Notes under the pieces: model-generated
What the model was told of the DNA's origin: nothing
What the model saw: only the letters and a program-made list of their open reading frames with translations
Databases searched by the model: none
Program-made: the position numbers and the translations under genes
Source of the DNA: Candidatus Gastranaerophilales bacterium
GTDB lineage: Bacteria; Cyanobacteriota; Vampirovibrionia; Gastranaerophilales; Gastranaerophilaceae
Length of the DNA stretch: 64,000 nt
NCBI GenBank assembly: GCA_944322755.1
Contig: CALUPY010000001.1
Span: forward strand, 62,001 to 126,000
Direction: 5' to 3'
Shown: piece after piece, positions 7,183-15,571 of the stretch
Position numbering within the stretch: position 1 is the stretch's first letter
How the letters are laid out: each line of letters opens with the position of its first letter

Positions 7183-7836
7183 ATGAAAGTTATGAAGTTT
7201 ATATTTTCAGTTTTAATTGCACTGTTTTTGTCAATGCCTGTGTTTGCAGATGTTCTGCCATATTATACAAGTAATATAACAAAGGATGTCATAGGCTTTA
7301 TTCAGGTGCCTGAGAGTTTTAATGTATATTCAGAACCCACGCAGGCATCCGAACTTCTAGAAACTTTAAGTTGGAACAAAACAGAGGTTAAATACAGCGG
7401 CGGAGTAATGGAACCGTCCCTTGTTTTTACTTTAATGCAGTATGATAAAAGACTTGCATTTTGTACTGTACTTGATGAATACGAAGGCTGGTACAAAATA
7501 GTCTATGACAGAGAAAAAATGCTTTCCGGCTGGATAAAACCGGCGATACCGCAGGATTTTTGGAACTTAAGGGAGTTTTATACTTCTTATGGTAAAAAAT
7601 ACGGACTGTATTATTTCAAAGATGCACCAGAGCCAACCAAAAAACTCCATAGCGGAGCTTCTGACTCTTCTCAGGAAATCGGCGGATTTGATATAGTAAA
7701 ATTTATAAAGTTATCCATCATCCGGGGAAACTGGGCGCTTGTGTCTGTAGTTGATATGTCTGACGTTCCTAAAACCGGTTTTGTAAAGTGGAGAAATGCA
7801 GACGGACAGCTTTATATGTTTCCAAAATTTGAATAA
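7183..7836 (+). CDS. Exported SH3-like protein, unknown function
   Basis: The 217-residue protein has a signal peptide (MKVMKFIFSVLIALFLSMP, cleavage after VFA near residue 22). The mature part shows two segments that look like bacterial SH3 repeats. The first is about residues 36-115, with 'FNVYSEPTQASELLETL' then 'YEGWYKIVY.....SGWIKP'. The second is about 140-210, with 'KLHSGASDSSQEIGGFD' then 'NWALVSVVD...TGFVKWRN'. Such domains often bind peptidoglycan or proteins. The repeat assignment is by pattern only and no enzyme motif is visible. No clear ribosome-binding site is seen. A -10-like TGTAAT lies just upstream, so it could have its own promoter. Confidence 0.6.
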   Translation: MKVMKFIFSVLIALFLSMPVFADVLPYYTSNITKDVIGFIQVPESFNVYSEPTQASELLETLSWNKTEVKYSGGVMEPSLVFTLMQYDKRLAFCTVLDEYEGWYKIVYDREKMLSGWIKPAIPQDFWNLREFYTSYGKKYGLYYFKDAPEPTKKLHSGASDSSQEIGGFDIVKFIKLSIIRGNWALVSVVDMSDVPKTGFVKWRNADGQLYMFPKFE

Positions 7837-7882
7837 ATTTTTCCAAATGTAGTACAATTAGCCGATGTAAAAATTCCCAAAA

Positions 7883-7920
7883 AAGATACAATTTTCATGT
7901 AAGTTAAGAGAGTGTATCTT
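7883..7920 (+). promoter_or_regulatory. Hairpin enclosing the ribosome-binding site of a 48-residue peptide
   Basis: AAGATACA (7883-7890) is perfectly complementary to TGTATCTT (7913-7920). The second arm ends at the base before the ATG at 7921, and the AAGAGAG ribosome-binding site is inside the 22-base loop. The structure could modulate initiation, for example in response to temperature or a protein. This is inferred. Confidence 0.45.
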
Positions 7921-8067
7921 ATGAAAAATGATATTGCAACAACAGCAGAGAAGAAATTTACCATCGTTGATATTTTTATCAATCAGCATCCAATTATAAA
8001 TTGCTGGATAGCGCTTAGTGCTGTTGCTATTGTAGCTTTATACGCTATTACATTTACTACTTTATAA
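7921..8067 (+). CDS. Small single-pass membrane protein (48 residues)
   Basis: A short frame begins at ATG 7921 and ends with TAA at 8065-8067. The N-terminal half is polar (MKNDIATTAEKKFTIVDIFI). The C-terminal half is one hydrophobic helix containing 'WIALSAVAIVALYAI', long enough to cross a membrane once. A purine-rich AAGAGAG lies about nine bases upstream. It follows the exported-protein run at 6.1-7.8 kb on the same strand and has its own 84-base leader with a hairpin. No family is recognised. Short length makes the call less certain, but start, ribosome-binding site and membrane helix agree. Confidence 0.55.
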   Translation: MKNDIATTAEKKFTIVDIFINQHPIINCWIALSAVAIVALYAITFTTL

Positions 8068-8096
8068 TATATTTTTTCCGTTTAATATCTTGTTTA

Positions 8097-8128
8097 AAAA
8101 TTTATGCTGATTTGAAAGTATAAATTTT
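8097..8128 (-). terminator. AT-rich inverted repeat, possible weak terminator
   Basis: AAAATTTAT (8097-8105) and ATAAATTTT (8120-8128) form nine A-T pairs with a 14-base loop, in the space between the 48-residue peptide and the convergent pentapeptide gene. A short T run follows on the minus strand. Without GC pairs, its terminator strength is doubtful. Confidence 0.3.
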
Positions 8129-8212
8129 CTTGCATTACAAAAACTCACTATTAACACACTCATACCAAAAATCAGTATCAATTAAGACAGCTGCATATAT
8201 CATCATTCAAGA

Positions 8213-8743
8213 CTAATAGTCCTGAGATGCCATATCTTCTTCATCTTCAAGAGATGATAAATCTTTTGTGTAAGTTGTATCAAAGTCTTCTGGCAGCATA
8301 TCTTCATCAGGCCAGATGGTTTCATCATCAAAACGCGCAGCATTAAGATTTTCAGCAGCGGAAAAATCAGAATTACTCAAATCACTTTCATTAAAAACTG
8401 CCCCTGCAAGATCGGCATCAGTGAAATTACAGTAACTAACAGAAGCATAACTATACTCTGTTCCGTTAAGTAAAGAACCTGAAAAATCACATTCAACAAG
8501 ATTTGCGTGGGAGAAATCAGCAGATGTTAAATCCGTATCTGAAAAATTCACATTTGTAAAATGAACTTCGGCAAAAGAGCTACCGGACAAATCTGCACCT
8601 GACAAATCTACATCTTCCAGTGATAGATTGGAAAAATCGAGTTCACTCAAATCCAATTCTTCTTGTGTTTTTTTGTAATCATTGTACTTCTCAACATCAT
8701 TGACAATCAAATCAAACAACTCTTCTTTAGTGAACTCTGACAT
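8213..8743 (-). CDS. Cytosolic pentapeptide-repeat protein
   Basis: This 176-residue protein lacks a signal peptide. An acidic helical N-terminus (residues 1-30, 'FTKEELFDLIVNDVEKYND') precedes about 17 pentapeptide repeats of the LDFSN/ADLSG type (about residues 31-130), then a very acidic tail rich in Asp and Glu. The beta-helix is highly negatively charged, a property that in some pentapeptide proteins mimics DNA; here that is only a possibility. It lies 17 bases downstream of the response-regulator gene and begins after an AGGAG site, so the two form an operon. Its partner and role cannot be deduced. Confidence 0.8.
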   Translation of the reverse strand: MSEFTKEELFDLIVNDVEKYNDYKKTQEELDLSELDFSNLSLEDVDLSGADLSGSSFAEVHFTNVNFSDTDLTSADFSHANLVECDFSGSLLNGTEYSYASVSYCNFTDADLAGAVFNESDLSNSDFSAAENLNAARFDDETIWPDEDMLPEDFDTTYTKDLSSLEDEEDMASQDY

Positions 8744-8760
8744 TTGTACATATCTCCTTT

Positions 8761-9393
8761 TTAGTCAATCAATCTCATTTGCATAGCTAAAAGCACAGCC
8801 TGTGTTCTGCTGTTTACTTTCAATTTTTTAAATATTGTATTCATGTGAGTTTTTATAGTAACTTCTCTTACATACAATTTTTCTGCAATTTTACTGTTGC
8901 TGTCACCCAGCGCAGCAAATTTCAAAACTTCACGCTCTCTCGCTGAAAGCGGTTCAATCTCGCCTTCTCTCATAAATTTCAAATCTTTGCTCGGCGTGCA
9001 CTGCTCTTTCTGCCATCCGGAACGTCTTAATAGTGCCTCTATACGGGCAAGTAAATTAGGCAGAATAAAAGGCTTCACTATATAATCATCGGCTCCGAAC
9101 TTCAATCCGGAGATTTCTTTTTGCTCTTCATTCAATGCCGTTATCATTATGACAGGAACATCAGAAAACCTCTTGTTCTGTCTTATTGCTCTAAGAGTTT
9201 CCCAACCATCCATATTTGGCATCATGACATCAAGAAGCACCAAATCAAACTTTGTTTTTGCATTCGTAAGCTTCTTTATTCCCTGCATACCGTCAGTTGC
9301 AACATCCACCTCATAGCCATACAGAGGTAGTGCATCAGCCAAAAATTTTGGCTTATCGTCAATAATTAGTATTTTTGCAATTGATGATGACAT
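8761..9393 (-). CDS. Two-component response regulator, NarL/FixJ (LuxR-HTH) type
   Basis: An N-terminal receiver domain (about residues 6-125) shows the acidic pair in 'LIIDDKPKF', the probable phosphorylation site Asp55 in 'LVLLDVMMPNMDG', the conserved Thr of 'MITA' and Lys of 'YIVKPF'. A C-terminal LuxR-type helix-turn-helix (about 145-210) shows 'LSAREREVLKFAALG', 'SNSKIAEKLYVREVTIKTH' and 'IFKKLKV'. It is therefore a transcription factor switched by phosphorylation. No histidine kinase is adjacent, so its kinase must lie elsewhere. The gene is cotranscribed with the pentapeptide protein 17 bases downstream. A long perfect inverted repeat lies 26 bases upstream of its start and may be its own operator. 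Confidence 0.95.
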   Translation of the reverse strand: MSSSIAKILIIDDKPKFLADALPLYGYEVDVATDGMQGIKKLTNAKTKFDLVLLDVMMPNMDGWETLRAIRQNKRFSDVPVIMITALNEEQKEISGLKFGADDYIVKPFILPNLLARIEALLRRSGWQKEQCTPSKDLKFMREGEIEPLSAREREVLKFAALGDSNSKIAEKLYVREVTIKTHMNTIFKKLKVNSRTQAVLLAMQMRLID

Positions 9394-9418
9394 AAAAAAT
9401 CCTGATATTTAACAATAA

Positions 9419-9449
9419 TAATATTATACTATACTTTAGTATAATATTA
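9419..9449 (-). promoter_or_regulatory. 13-base perfect inverted repeat over the response-regulator promoter
   Basis: TAATATTATACTA (9419-9431) and TAGTATAATATTA (9437-9449) are perfectly complementary with a five-base spacer. The repeat contains a TATAAT box on each strand and lies 26 bases upstream of the regulator start at 9393. A dimeric DNA-binding protein, possibly the regulator itself, could bind here. The role is inferred. Confidence 0.5.
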
Positions 9450-9502
9450 AATGCAAAAGTATATTTAATCATTCAATTATATTATTTTTACAGACTTTGA
9501 CA

Positions 9503-11041
9503 CTATTCTTTAATGATTCTGCCAGTTTTATCAATAGAAATTGGCTTATTATTAAACGAAGCAATGTAATCTCTGAATATATCAGTTTCTGTTCTGTCAC
9601 ATTTTGAGACAATTTTTTCAGGAGCATTCAACACCTCAAGCCCCTCTGTCCCGCCTCCGAGAAAAGAGTTGTAGGCGACTGTATAGAACTTATTTGCTGA
9701 TGGATTTTCCGAGTTTAGTCTTTCTTCACTCCCGTCATCTTTGAGAAGAAAAACATCTTTGACCTTATTATCCTGCCCTATTGTATATCTCATACCGGCA
9801 ACCTGCAATGCTCCTGTCCTTTTATATTTTCCGGCTGCTTCAATCGCACCGTTTAATGCAGTTATTATATCTTTTTCACTAAGTTTATAAACAAAGACAT
9901 CATTATAATACGGCAAAATATCCATTACCTGTCTGTCAGTGATTTCGCCCTCGGGCATGCTGTATCTCATTGTCCCGAGATTGTTAAATACAATTTGCGC
10001 ACCGGTATATTTCTTGTAGCCGTCACAAAGGAAGGAATTCAAAGGTGATTCATCCAGCGCATATTCAGGCAGTGTTTTTACAGGATGCGCCATTGTACCT
10101 ATTGTTTTTGGAGCCCCCAGATACATATTTTCAATCATTTTTACAATAAGACTCGGGGAATTATTGTCAATATTTTTAACCTCATATTTAGCTTTATCAA
10201 TAACACCGTCTTTATACACAACATCGAGATATCCGACATAATGACCGTTTTTAAAGGCCTGAGTCAGTATAACAGGCTCTCCGCGTTTTGAGATAAAATA
10301 ATTTTTACCCGGAATTATACCGTCGAGCATCGTATGGGAATGTCCGCCATTCACAACATCAACACCGGCTACATTTTTAATAAGCTCCACATCTGCGTCA
10401 TAACCCATATGAGATATAACATGAATAATCTTAACTCCCTGAGATTCCAGCTTGTTTACCTCGTCCTGGACAGCCTTGATTGTTTCTTTCAACGGCAATA
10501 CGTCAATATCCGTACTGTTGTCTTTACACTGTTTGTTTAGTCTGTTTTTCAAATCACATGGAATAAGTCCGATATACCCCACCTTTACTCCGTTTTCTTC
10601 AACAACATGTGATTTAGCCAGTCTTCCAGATTCAATATCGTCATTAAATGCACTATCAGGTTTTGTAACAAGATTCAGCGCCAGTGTTTTAAATTTCGCA
10701 TTATCAAGCATCTTTGAATAACCATTGCTCCCGTAAAAATCCCATTCATGATTCCCCGGAGAGCGTACAGGAGATATCTCATTTGTAATAGCAACAATTG
10801 CCCTGTTCTTCTGTTCATTGGCTCCTACAGAAGCATCTCCTGCATCTATTACGTTCCTTATTACACCTTTTGGTTTTGATGAAACAAACCTGTCTACTTC
10901 TGTTTTCAATCTCGAAAGCGCAGAAAGATTTCCGTGTACATCGTTATATGCAAGGGTTTGTATTCTCACTTCGCTGTTTTGTTGTTTATGAGAGGGAATA
11001 TTTAAATTGTATTTAAATTGGTTAAAAAGGTTTATATGCAT
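9503..11041 (-). CDS. 5'-nucleotidase / 2',3'-cyclic phosphodiesterase family metallophosphatase
   Basis: The 512-residue product matches the two-domain UshA/CpdB-like family. The N-terminal metallophosphoesterase domain shows 'AYNDVHGNL', 'VIDAGDASVG', 'SPGNHEWDF', 'HVISHMGYDADVEL' and 'VNGGHSHTML', which supply the ligands of a dinuclear metal site. The C-terminal nucleotide-binding domain shows 'LCDGYKKYTGAQIVFNNLG' and 'ITDRQVMDILPYYNDV', ending with 'YTVAYNSFLGGGTEG'. Relatives dephosphorylate extracellular nucleotides and normally carry a signal peptide. Here the N-terminus (MHINLFNQFKYNLN, then a polar stretch) is not hydrophobic, so export is unclear. This polar leader resembles those of several genes at 41-48 kb. 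Substrate is not predictable. Confidence 0.93.
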   Translation of the reverse strand: MHINLFNQFKYNLNIPSHKQQNSEVRIQTLAYNDVHGNLSALSRLKTEVDRFVSSKPKGVIRNVIDAGDASVGANEQKNRAIVAITNEISPVRSPGNHEWDFYGSNGYSKMLDNAKFKTLALNLVTKPDSAFNDDIESGRLAKSHVVEENGVKVGYIGLIPCDLKNRLNKQCKDNSTDIDVLPLKETIKAVQDEVNKLESQGVKIIHVISHMGYDADVELIKNVAGVDVVNGGHSHTMLDGIIPGKNYFISKRGEPVILTQAFKNGHYVGYLDVVYKDGVIDKAKYEVKNIDNNSPSLIVKMIENMYLGAPKTIGTMAHPVKTLPEYALDESPLNSFLCDGYKKYTGAQIVFNNLGTMRYSMPEGEITDRQVMDILPYYNDVFVYKLSEKDIITALNGAIEAAGKYKRTGALQVAGMRYTIGQDNKVKDVFLLKDDGSEERLNSENPSANKFYTVAYNSFLGGGTEGLEVLNAPEKIVSKCDRTETDIFRDYIASFNNKPISIDKTGRIIKE

Positions 11042-11199
11042 AATTTGTATCCATCATTTAATCATACTTGCACAAATGCCGTAAAAATTTTTATTTGCCA
11101 TAATATGAAGAATTGTTTACAAAATTTCAAACTCTGTAAATTTTTGGCAGACAAATGTTTTTATAAATATAAGGTTAATTATATTTTCAGGTAGGTAAA

Positions 11200-12453
11200 A
11201 TGACTAACGGAATTTCAGGTTACAATCCTAATGCAACACTCTACAACGGATTAAAAGCTGTTTCAGGTGCTCACACAAACGATGTTGGCAATTTGGTAAA
11301 ATTTATCAACGGAGAATCCATAACAAATTCATCTGAATCCACTCTTGGGTCAACTGTTCTCTGGACATTACCGCCATTAACTGTGTTTGGAGGCATAAAA
11401 GGCGTTCCGTGGCTTATAAAAAACAGACATGATTTAAAAGGGGCAGCCGCCGCATTAAGAACAGAAGCTCTGGCAGCAAATGGTAAAAATATACCGAAAA
11501 ATTTTGCAAAAGGCGTAAAAGATTATACCAATACGATATTTAAAGGGTTAACACCCGCAGAAAAAGCAGCCATTCAGGCACAGCCCAGAAACTGGTTCGG
11601 AAAAATGCTCGACTGGATTCCGGGATATAAAAAACTAAGACCAACCGGATTCGGGCAAACAATGGGACGCTCCGGCGCAGGATTTATGATTGCAGCAGAA
11701 GGATTGATGAGCACATTTACGGAAGTAGTTCCTGCTTTTCAGCAAGGCGGTGCAAAATCCGGTCTAAAACAGGTGGCAAAATCAGGTACAAGAGTAGCCG
11801 CAAATGCTGCAGGATGGATTGCAGGCGAGGCAGTCGGCTCCGCTGCTGGTATGGCAATAGGTACTGCAATATGCCCCGGTGTCGGAACGGCTATCGGAAA
11901 ATTCATCGGAGGATTTTTAGGCGGTGCAATTGCCTGCCATCTCGCAGGAAAAGCAGCCACAAAACTTACCGGCAAATCAGAAGTTGAATTGATGAAAGAA
12001 AAACAAATGGCAGAACAAACAGCGCAGATTGAAGCTGACACAGCAAGCCAAACACAACTGGCAGAGCAATCCATCGCTGCTGCAAATGAAATTTTAAAAA
12101 TTGATCCAAAGAACAAAGATGCTCTTGCTGCTCTTGAGTCTGCAAACAATATCATAAAAGAAAATCAAACAGCTCAGGCACAGCAGCAGCCCCAGCAAAT
12201 ACAGCAGCAACAAGCAGCAGATACTGCAGTCTATCCGCAGAACCAACAACCGCTTACAGCTCAAACATTACCGTTTGTTCCGGTTGTACCCGGTTTTAGC
12301 GGAAACACATATGATATGAATGTATATAATCAGATGAGACAAAATGCCTCCATGGTTTCAGTACCAACAAATACAATAGCACAGGCTCAGCAAACTACAG
12401 TCTCCCAACAAAATCCATTCATTCCGACAACCGTGCAGCAGCCTGCAGTATAA
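11200..12453 (+). CDS. Gly/Ala-rich membrane-associated protein with Gln-rich tail, unknown function
   Basis: I recognise no family in this 417-residue product. The N-terminus is polar (MTNGISGYNPNATLYNG). A hydrophobic segment lies around residues 48-70 ('TLGSTVLWTLPPLTVFGG'), and a long glycine/alanine-rich stretch (about 200-255, 'AANAAGWIAGEAVGSAAGMAIG') resembles glycine-zipper membrane segments. An alpha-helical, charged region with a TPR-like phrase ('ILKIDPKNKDALAALE') follows, and then a low-complexity tail rich in Gln, Ala and Pro (about 320-417). It starts after an AGGTAGG site and ends at a strong terminator, so it is monocistronic. Channel-forming, surface or scaffold roles are all conceivable. 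Confidence 0.65.
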   Translation: MTNGISGYNPNATLYNGLKAVSGAHTNDVGNLVKFINGESITNSSESTLGSTVLWTLPPLTVFGGIKGVPWLIKNRHDLKGAAAALRTEALAANGKNIPKNFAKGVKDYTNTIFKGLTPAEKAAIQAQPRNWFGKMLDWIPGYKKLRPTGFGQTMGRSGAGFMIAAEGLMSTFTEVVPAFQQGGAKSGLKQVAKSGTRVAANAAGWIAGEAVGSAAGMAIGTAICPGVGTAIGKFIGGFLGGAIACHLAGKAATKLTGKSEVELMKEKQMAEQTAQIEADTASQTQLAEQSIAAANEILKIDPKNKDALAALESANNIIKENQTAQAQQQPQQIQQQQAADTAVYPQNQQPLTAQTLPFVPVVPGFSGNTYDMNVYNQMRQNASMVSVPTNTIAQAQQTTVSQQNPFIPTTVQQPAV

Positions 12454-12483
12454 CCCTTAGTAATTTCATAAATTTTATATATA

Positions 12484-12518
12484 AAAAGGATTTTCAAAAA
12501 TAAATTGAAAATCCTTTT
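12484..12518 (+). terminator. Intrinsic terminator after the Gln-rich protein gene
   Basis: AAAAGGATTTTCA (12484-12496) pairs perfectly with TGAAAATCCTTTT (12506-12518) over a nine-base loop, about 30 bases after the stop codon. Confidence 0.85.
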
Positions 12519-12533
12519 ATTCGTTTTTGAAGC

Positions 12534-12562
12534 TTGCAAATGCACTGGTAACTATCTATAAT
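12534..12562 (+). promoter_or_regulatory. Sigma-70-type promoter of the sugar ABC permease pair
   Basis: TTGCAA (12534-12539) and TATAAT (12557-12562) are separated by exactly 17 bases. The ATG at 12571 lies eight bases after the -10 box with no ribosome-binding site between, so the transcript may start at or next to the start codon. Confidence 0.65.
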
Positions 12563-12570
12563 TAATTAAA

Positions 12571-13443
12571 ATGTATAAGTATTATAAAAAATATGTACCG
12601 TATTTGTTTTTAATTCCTGCCGGAGTCATTTTGATTCTGTTCTTTTTTATACCGTTTTTTGAAACAATAATTTTGAGTTTTTTTGACTACAATACAAATA
12701 TTTATCATCCACATTATGTATCTCTGGCAAATTATATTACACTTTTAAAGTCACCTGTATTTTATAAAGTTTTAATTAACACCTTCATATATATGATAGC
12801 AGCAGTACCACTTCTGGCAGTAATTCCGCTTATTCTGGCAATCATGCTCAACCAGAAAATCAGAGGGATTACTTTATATAAAATTCTCATTTATCTGCCG
12901 GTAATTGTATCTATCGTTGTGGCCGCCATTGCATTTAAATGGCTTTATGCCCAGCAGGGAATTTTAAATTACGTACTTGAACTTTTTCATCTGCCGGCTT
13001 TAGGCTGGCTTACTGATCCGAATGTCGCTTTATACTCGGTTATTATCGTAACAGTATGGAAAGGTATCGGGTATTATATGATGATTTATTTGTCAGCTCT
13101 TATGAGTGTGCCCAAGGACCTTTATGAAGCTTGTGATGTTGATGGAGCAAATATTTTAACAAAACATTTAACAGTAACTATCCCTCATCTTATGCCTACA
13201 GTCGGGCTGGTAACAACAATATCCTGCATCTCGGCAATGAAAGTTTTTGCAGAAATATATGTAATGACCAAAGGCGGTCCTCTGGACTCTTCAAAAACAA
13301 TCGTCTACTATATATATGAAAGAGCTTTTGAAAATCTTGATTTAGGTATAGCGTCAGCAGCTTCTGTTATATTACTCGTAATAGTGCTGGCTATTTCTAT
13401 TATCAATTTTGTATTTTTTGAAAGAAAGAGGTATCAGCTGTAA
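12571..13443 (+). CDS. Sugar ABC transporter permease, MalF/UgpA-like
   Basis: This is one of two inner-membrane permease subunits of a carbohydrate-uptake (CUT1-type) ABC transporter. The 290-residue sequence shows six hydrophobic segments, beginning with 'YLFLIPAGVILILFFFIPFF'. The cytoplasmic EAA loop that contacts the ATPase is 'EACDVDGANILTKHLTVTIPHL', and 'GGPLDSSKTIVYYIYERAF' precedes the last helix, both typical of MalF-like proteins. It overlaps the second permease by one base (TAATG). No solute-binding protein or ATPase gene is adjacent, so these must be encoded elsewhere. The substrate, probably an oligosaccharide or glycerol phosphate, cannot be told. Confidence 0.93.
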   Translation: MYKYYKKYVPYLFLIPAGVILILFFFIPFFETIILSFFDYNTNIYHPHYVSLANYITLLKSPVFYKVLINTFIYMIAAVPLLAVIPLILAIMLNQKIRGITLYKILIYLPVIVSIVVAAIAFKWLYAQQGILNYVLELFHLPALGWLTDPNVALYSVIIVTVWKGIGYYMMIYLSALMSVPKDLYEACDVDGANILTKHLTVTIPHLMPTVGLVTTISCISAMKVFAEIYVMTKGGPLDSSKTIVYYIYERAFENLDLGIASAASVILLVIVLAISIINFVFFERKRYQL

Positions 13444-14285
13444 TGAAAAGCCGTTCAAAAGGATTTTTTTCGCATTTAATTTTGATTTTTGTATCCTTAC
13501 TATCAATATTCCCCTTCATCTGGCTGCTTTCTACGGCGCTAAAAGGCCCTGATGAAAATATATTTCAGTACCCGCCTGTATTTATACCCGAACAATTCAC
13601 CTGGGCAAACTTTTCAGGTGTATGGAAGCAGATTCCTTTTATGCTCTATTTTTGGAATAGTATGATTGTCGCAGGATTTACGGTTTTACTAAACCTCGTT
13701 TTCTCGGCGCTTGCAGCATATCCGCTTGCAAGAATGGATTTTAAAGGAAAAAAAACAGTATTTTATCTTCTTCTTTCAACTATAATGATACCCTTTCAGG
13801 CAATTATGCTTCCTGTTTATCTGATTATATTAAAGCTTAATATGGTAGATTCAGTAAACAATTTCATGGGATTTTTAGGGCTTATTCTGCCGTTTGCAGT
13901 AAACGCATTTGGCATATTTCTTATGCGACAGGCTTTTCTGGCTATACCAAAAGAACTGGAAGAAGCTGCATTTGTTGACGGATGCAACGTTTTTCAAATA
14001 TGGTGGAAGATACTTATTCCTATGGTAAAACCGACTCTCGCTGTTCTGGCAATATTCACATTTATAGGTTCTTGGGGTGAATTTCTCTGGCCAAGTATTG
14101 TATTGACTAAAAAAGCTTTATACACACTTCCGGTCGGTGTCAACGATCTTCAGGGAATGTTCAGTGCAAACTGGAGATATATTGCAGCAGGTTCCATTAT
14201 TGCAACAATACCTATTCTAATTTTCTTTATTGCAATGCAAAGATATTTTATTTCAGGCGAAAATGACGGAGCTGTAAAAGGATAA
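13443..14285 (+). CDS. Sugar ABC transporter permease, MalG/UgpE-like
   Basis: The second permease subunit pairs with the MalF-like protein immediately upstream. It has 280 residues and six hydrophobic segments, starting with 'LILIFVSLLSIFPFIWLL'. The family motifs are 'NSMIVAGFTVLLNLVFSALAAYPLAR' in the second and third helices and the EAA loop 'EAAFVDGCNVFQIWWKILIPM'. The C-terminus is 'MQRYFISGENDGAVKG', the ending conserved in MalG-type subunits. The start overlaps the upstream stop by one base, giving fixed 1:1 stoichiometry through coupled translation. It is followed by a convergent gene only four bases away. Confidence 0.94.
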   Translation: MKSRSKGFFSHLILIFVSLLSIFPFIWLLSTALKGPDENIFQYPPVFIPEQFTWANFSGVWKQIPFMLYFWNSMIVAGFTVLLNLVFSALAAYPLARMDFKGKKTVFYLLLSTIMIPFQAIMLPVYLIILKLNMVDSVNNFMGFLGLILPFAVNAFGIFLMRQAFLAIPKELEEAAFVDGCNVFQIWWKILIPMVKPTLAVLAIFTFIGSWGEFLWPSIVLTKKALYTLPVGVNDLQGMFSANWRYIAAGSIIATIPILIFFIAMQRYFISGENDGAVKG

Positions 14286-14289
14286 AATT

Positions 14290-14796
14290 TTACCAATTTT
14301 TATGCTTTTCAAGGAATTGAATTAATTGCTCAGCGGTTCCATACGGCACCGGCATAATTTCTTTGGTTTTGGGATTAATAATACACATTACAGCTCTTGA
14401 TGGGGCACAATAACGCATAAAAAAGTAGATTAAACAGTTCTGCGTACCATCTGCGCATTTTATCTCTTCACTTTTAGGTGAATACATGGACATATAATTA
14501 TACGAATGTCTTAAATCTGTATCATAATATGCTTTTTCAAACTCTATTCTGTATTCTTCCGGCCTTGTGTCCCTGAAATAAATCAGATTTATTGAATCTC
14601 CGTTTAATGTCTCATACAAAAGATCACTTTCTTTTGTGGAATTAAAAACAGAATACGGGAAATAGACAGCACCCGGATGATTATATGACTTTTTTATATC
14701 CTGTTTTTGGAGCTTGTGATTTTTATTGTAGTAAAATATTGTAAACAAAACTGCACATATAATAAGAAGATTCATTATTTTTATAATTTTTTGCAT
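14290..14796 (-). CDS. Membrane-anchored protein of unknown function
   Basis: The 168-residue product has one N-terminal hydrophobic segment (residues about 6-23, 'IMNLLIICAVLFTIFYY'), which should anchor it with the rest outside the cytoplasm. The soluble part has cysteines at 'IKCADGTQNC' and 'YCAPSRAVMCII', so disulfides are possible. No family is recognised. The segment 'CIINPKTKEIMPVPYGTAEQLIQFLEKH' at the C-terminus is reminiscent of the end of thioredoxin-like folds, but no CxxC active site is present there. It is downstream of the similarly anchored 14856-15554 gene on the same strand, with a 59-base gap. Confidence 0.55.
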   Translation of the reverse strand: MQKIIKIMNLLIICAVLFTIFYYNKNHKLQKQDIKKSYNHPGAVYFPYSVFNSTKESDLLYETLNGDSINLIYFRDTRPEEYRIEFEKAYYDTDLRHSYNYMSMYSPKSEEIKCADGTQNCLIYFFMRYCAPSRAVMCIINPKTKEIMPVPYGTAEQLIQFLEKHKNW

Positions 14797-14855
14797 TTCG
14801 CCTCCGTATAATACTTTATTCTATCAATAGCCGTTTGTTCACGCAAGAAAAACCT

Positions 14856-15554
14856 TTATTTATTTTGATTTTTTGCACTGACATACTCTCCGTCTTTTGT
14901 TATGATTTTAGTGATAAACATAATCTCACAGGCGCCGTCACCTCTGTCACTTCTGCTGAGGCTGCTGTTCCAGATCATTGAAAGCCTGCCGTTTTTAAAA
15001 CTTTCAATATTAACGAGATATCCTTCCATATAAATTTCATCGTACTTTTGGACATTTTTCAAACCTGCCAGAACTATTTCATCAGCAGGAATGAGATGCA
15101 TATTAGCAAAATGTCTGCTAATAAAGGAGTTATCATACAGACTTCTGTCCTTGGGTCGAAAATACGCCCATCTCCCTGACTGTTTGAATTCAATCTGTTC
15201 GTAGTTTTCTTTTTTTACAAGCTCGCCCCAAACAACAGCAAAATCTACAGGAGAAAGTCCGCCTCCGACCCCCATATAATACGGCATAATATGTACAACT
15301 CTGCAATGAATTTTGTAATAAGCTTGGGCGTATATAAAAACATCCTGATTTTTAACATCCCTCTGTCCTGTTAAAGACAGTTTGTACTCGGGAGGAAGAT
15401 TTATCTGCTCCGGTTCATAAAGACGGGGGATTTGCACTTTTTTAGGTTTATAACTTCCTGTATGATTTGTTAAAAAAGCAAATAAAGAAAATATAATTAT
15501 AAAGGCAGCAATTATTATATTAATCTGTTTTCTGTCATTCTCACTTAAATTCAT
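14856..15554 (-). CDS. Membrane-anchored protein of unknown function
   Basis: The 232-residue protein starts with a short polar stretch and a transmembrane helix (about residues 12-29, 'INIIIAAFIIIFSLFAFL'); the rest is predicted to be periplasmic. The soluble domain contains 'GVGGGLSPVDFAVVWGEL', 'FISRHFANMHLIPADE' and the ending 'MIWNSSLSRSDRGDGACEI', which look conserved in style but belong to no family I can name with confidence. It lies 17 bases downstream of the HAD phosphatase gene on the same strand and may share its transcript. No catalytic residues can be assigned. Confidence 0.6.
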   Translation of the reverse strand: MNLSENDRKQINIIIAAFIIIFSLFAFLTNHTGSYKPKKVQIPRLYEPEQINLPPEYKLSLTGQRDVKNQDVFIYAQAYYKIHCRVVHIMPYYMGVGGGLSPVDFAVVWGELVKKENYEQIEFKQSGRWAYFRPKDRSLYDNSFISRHFANMHLIPADEIVLAGLKNVQKYDEIYMEGYLVNIESFKNGRLSMIWNSSLSRSDRGDGACEIMFITKIITKDGEYVSAKNQNK

Positions 15555-15571
15555 ATATACATTATAGTTTT

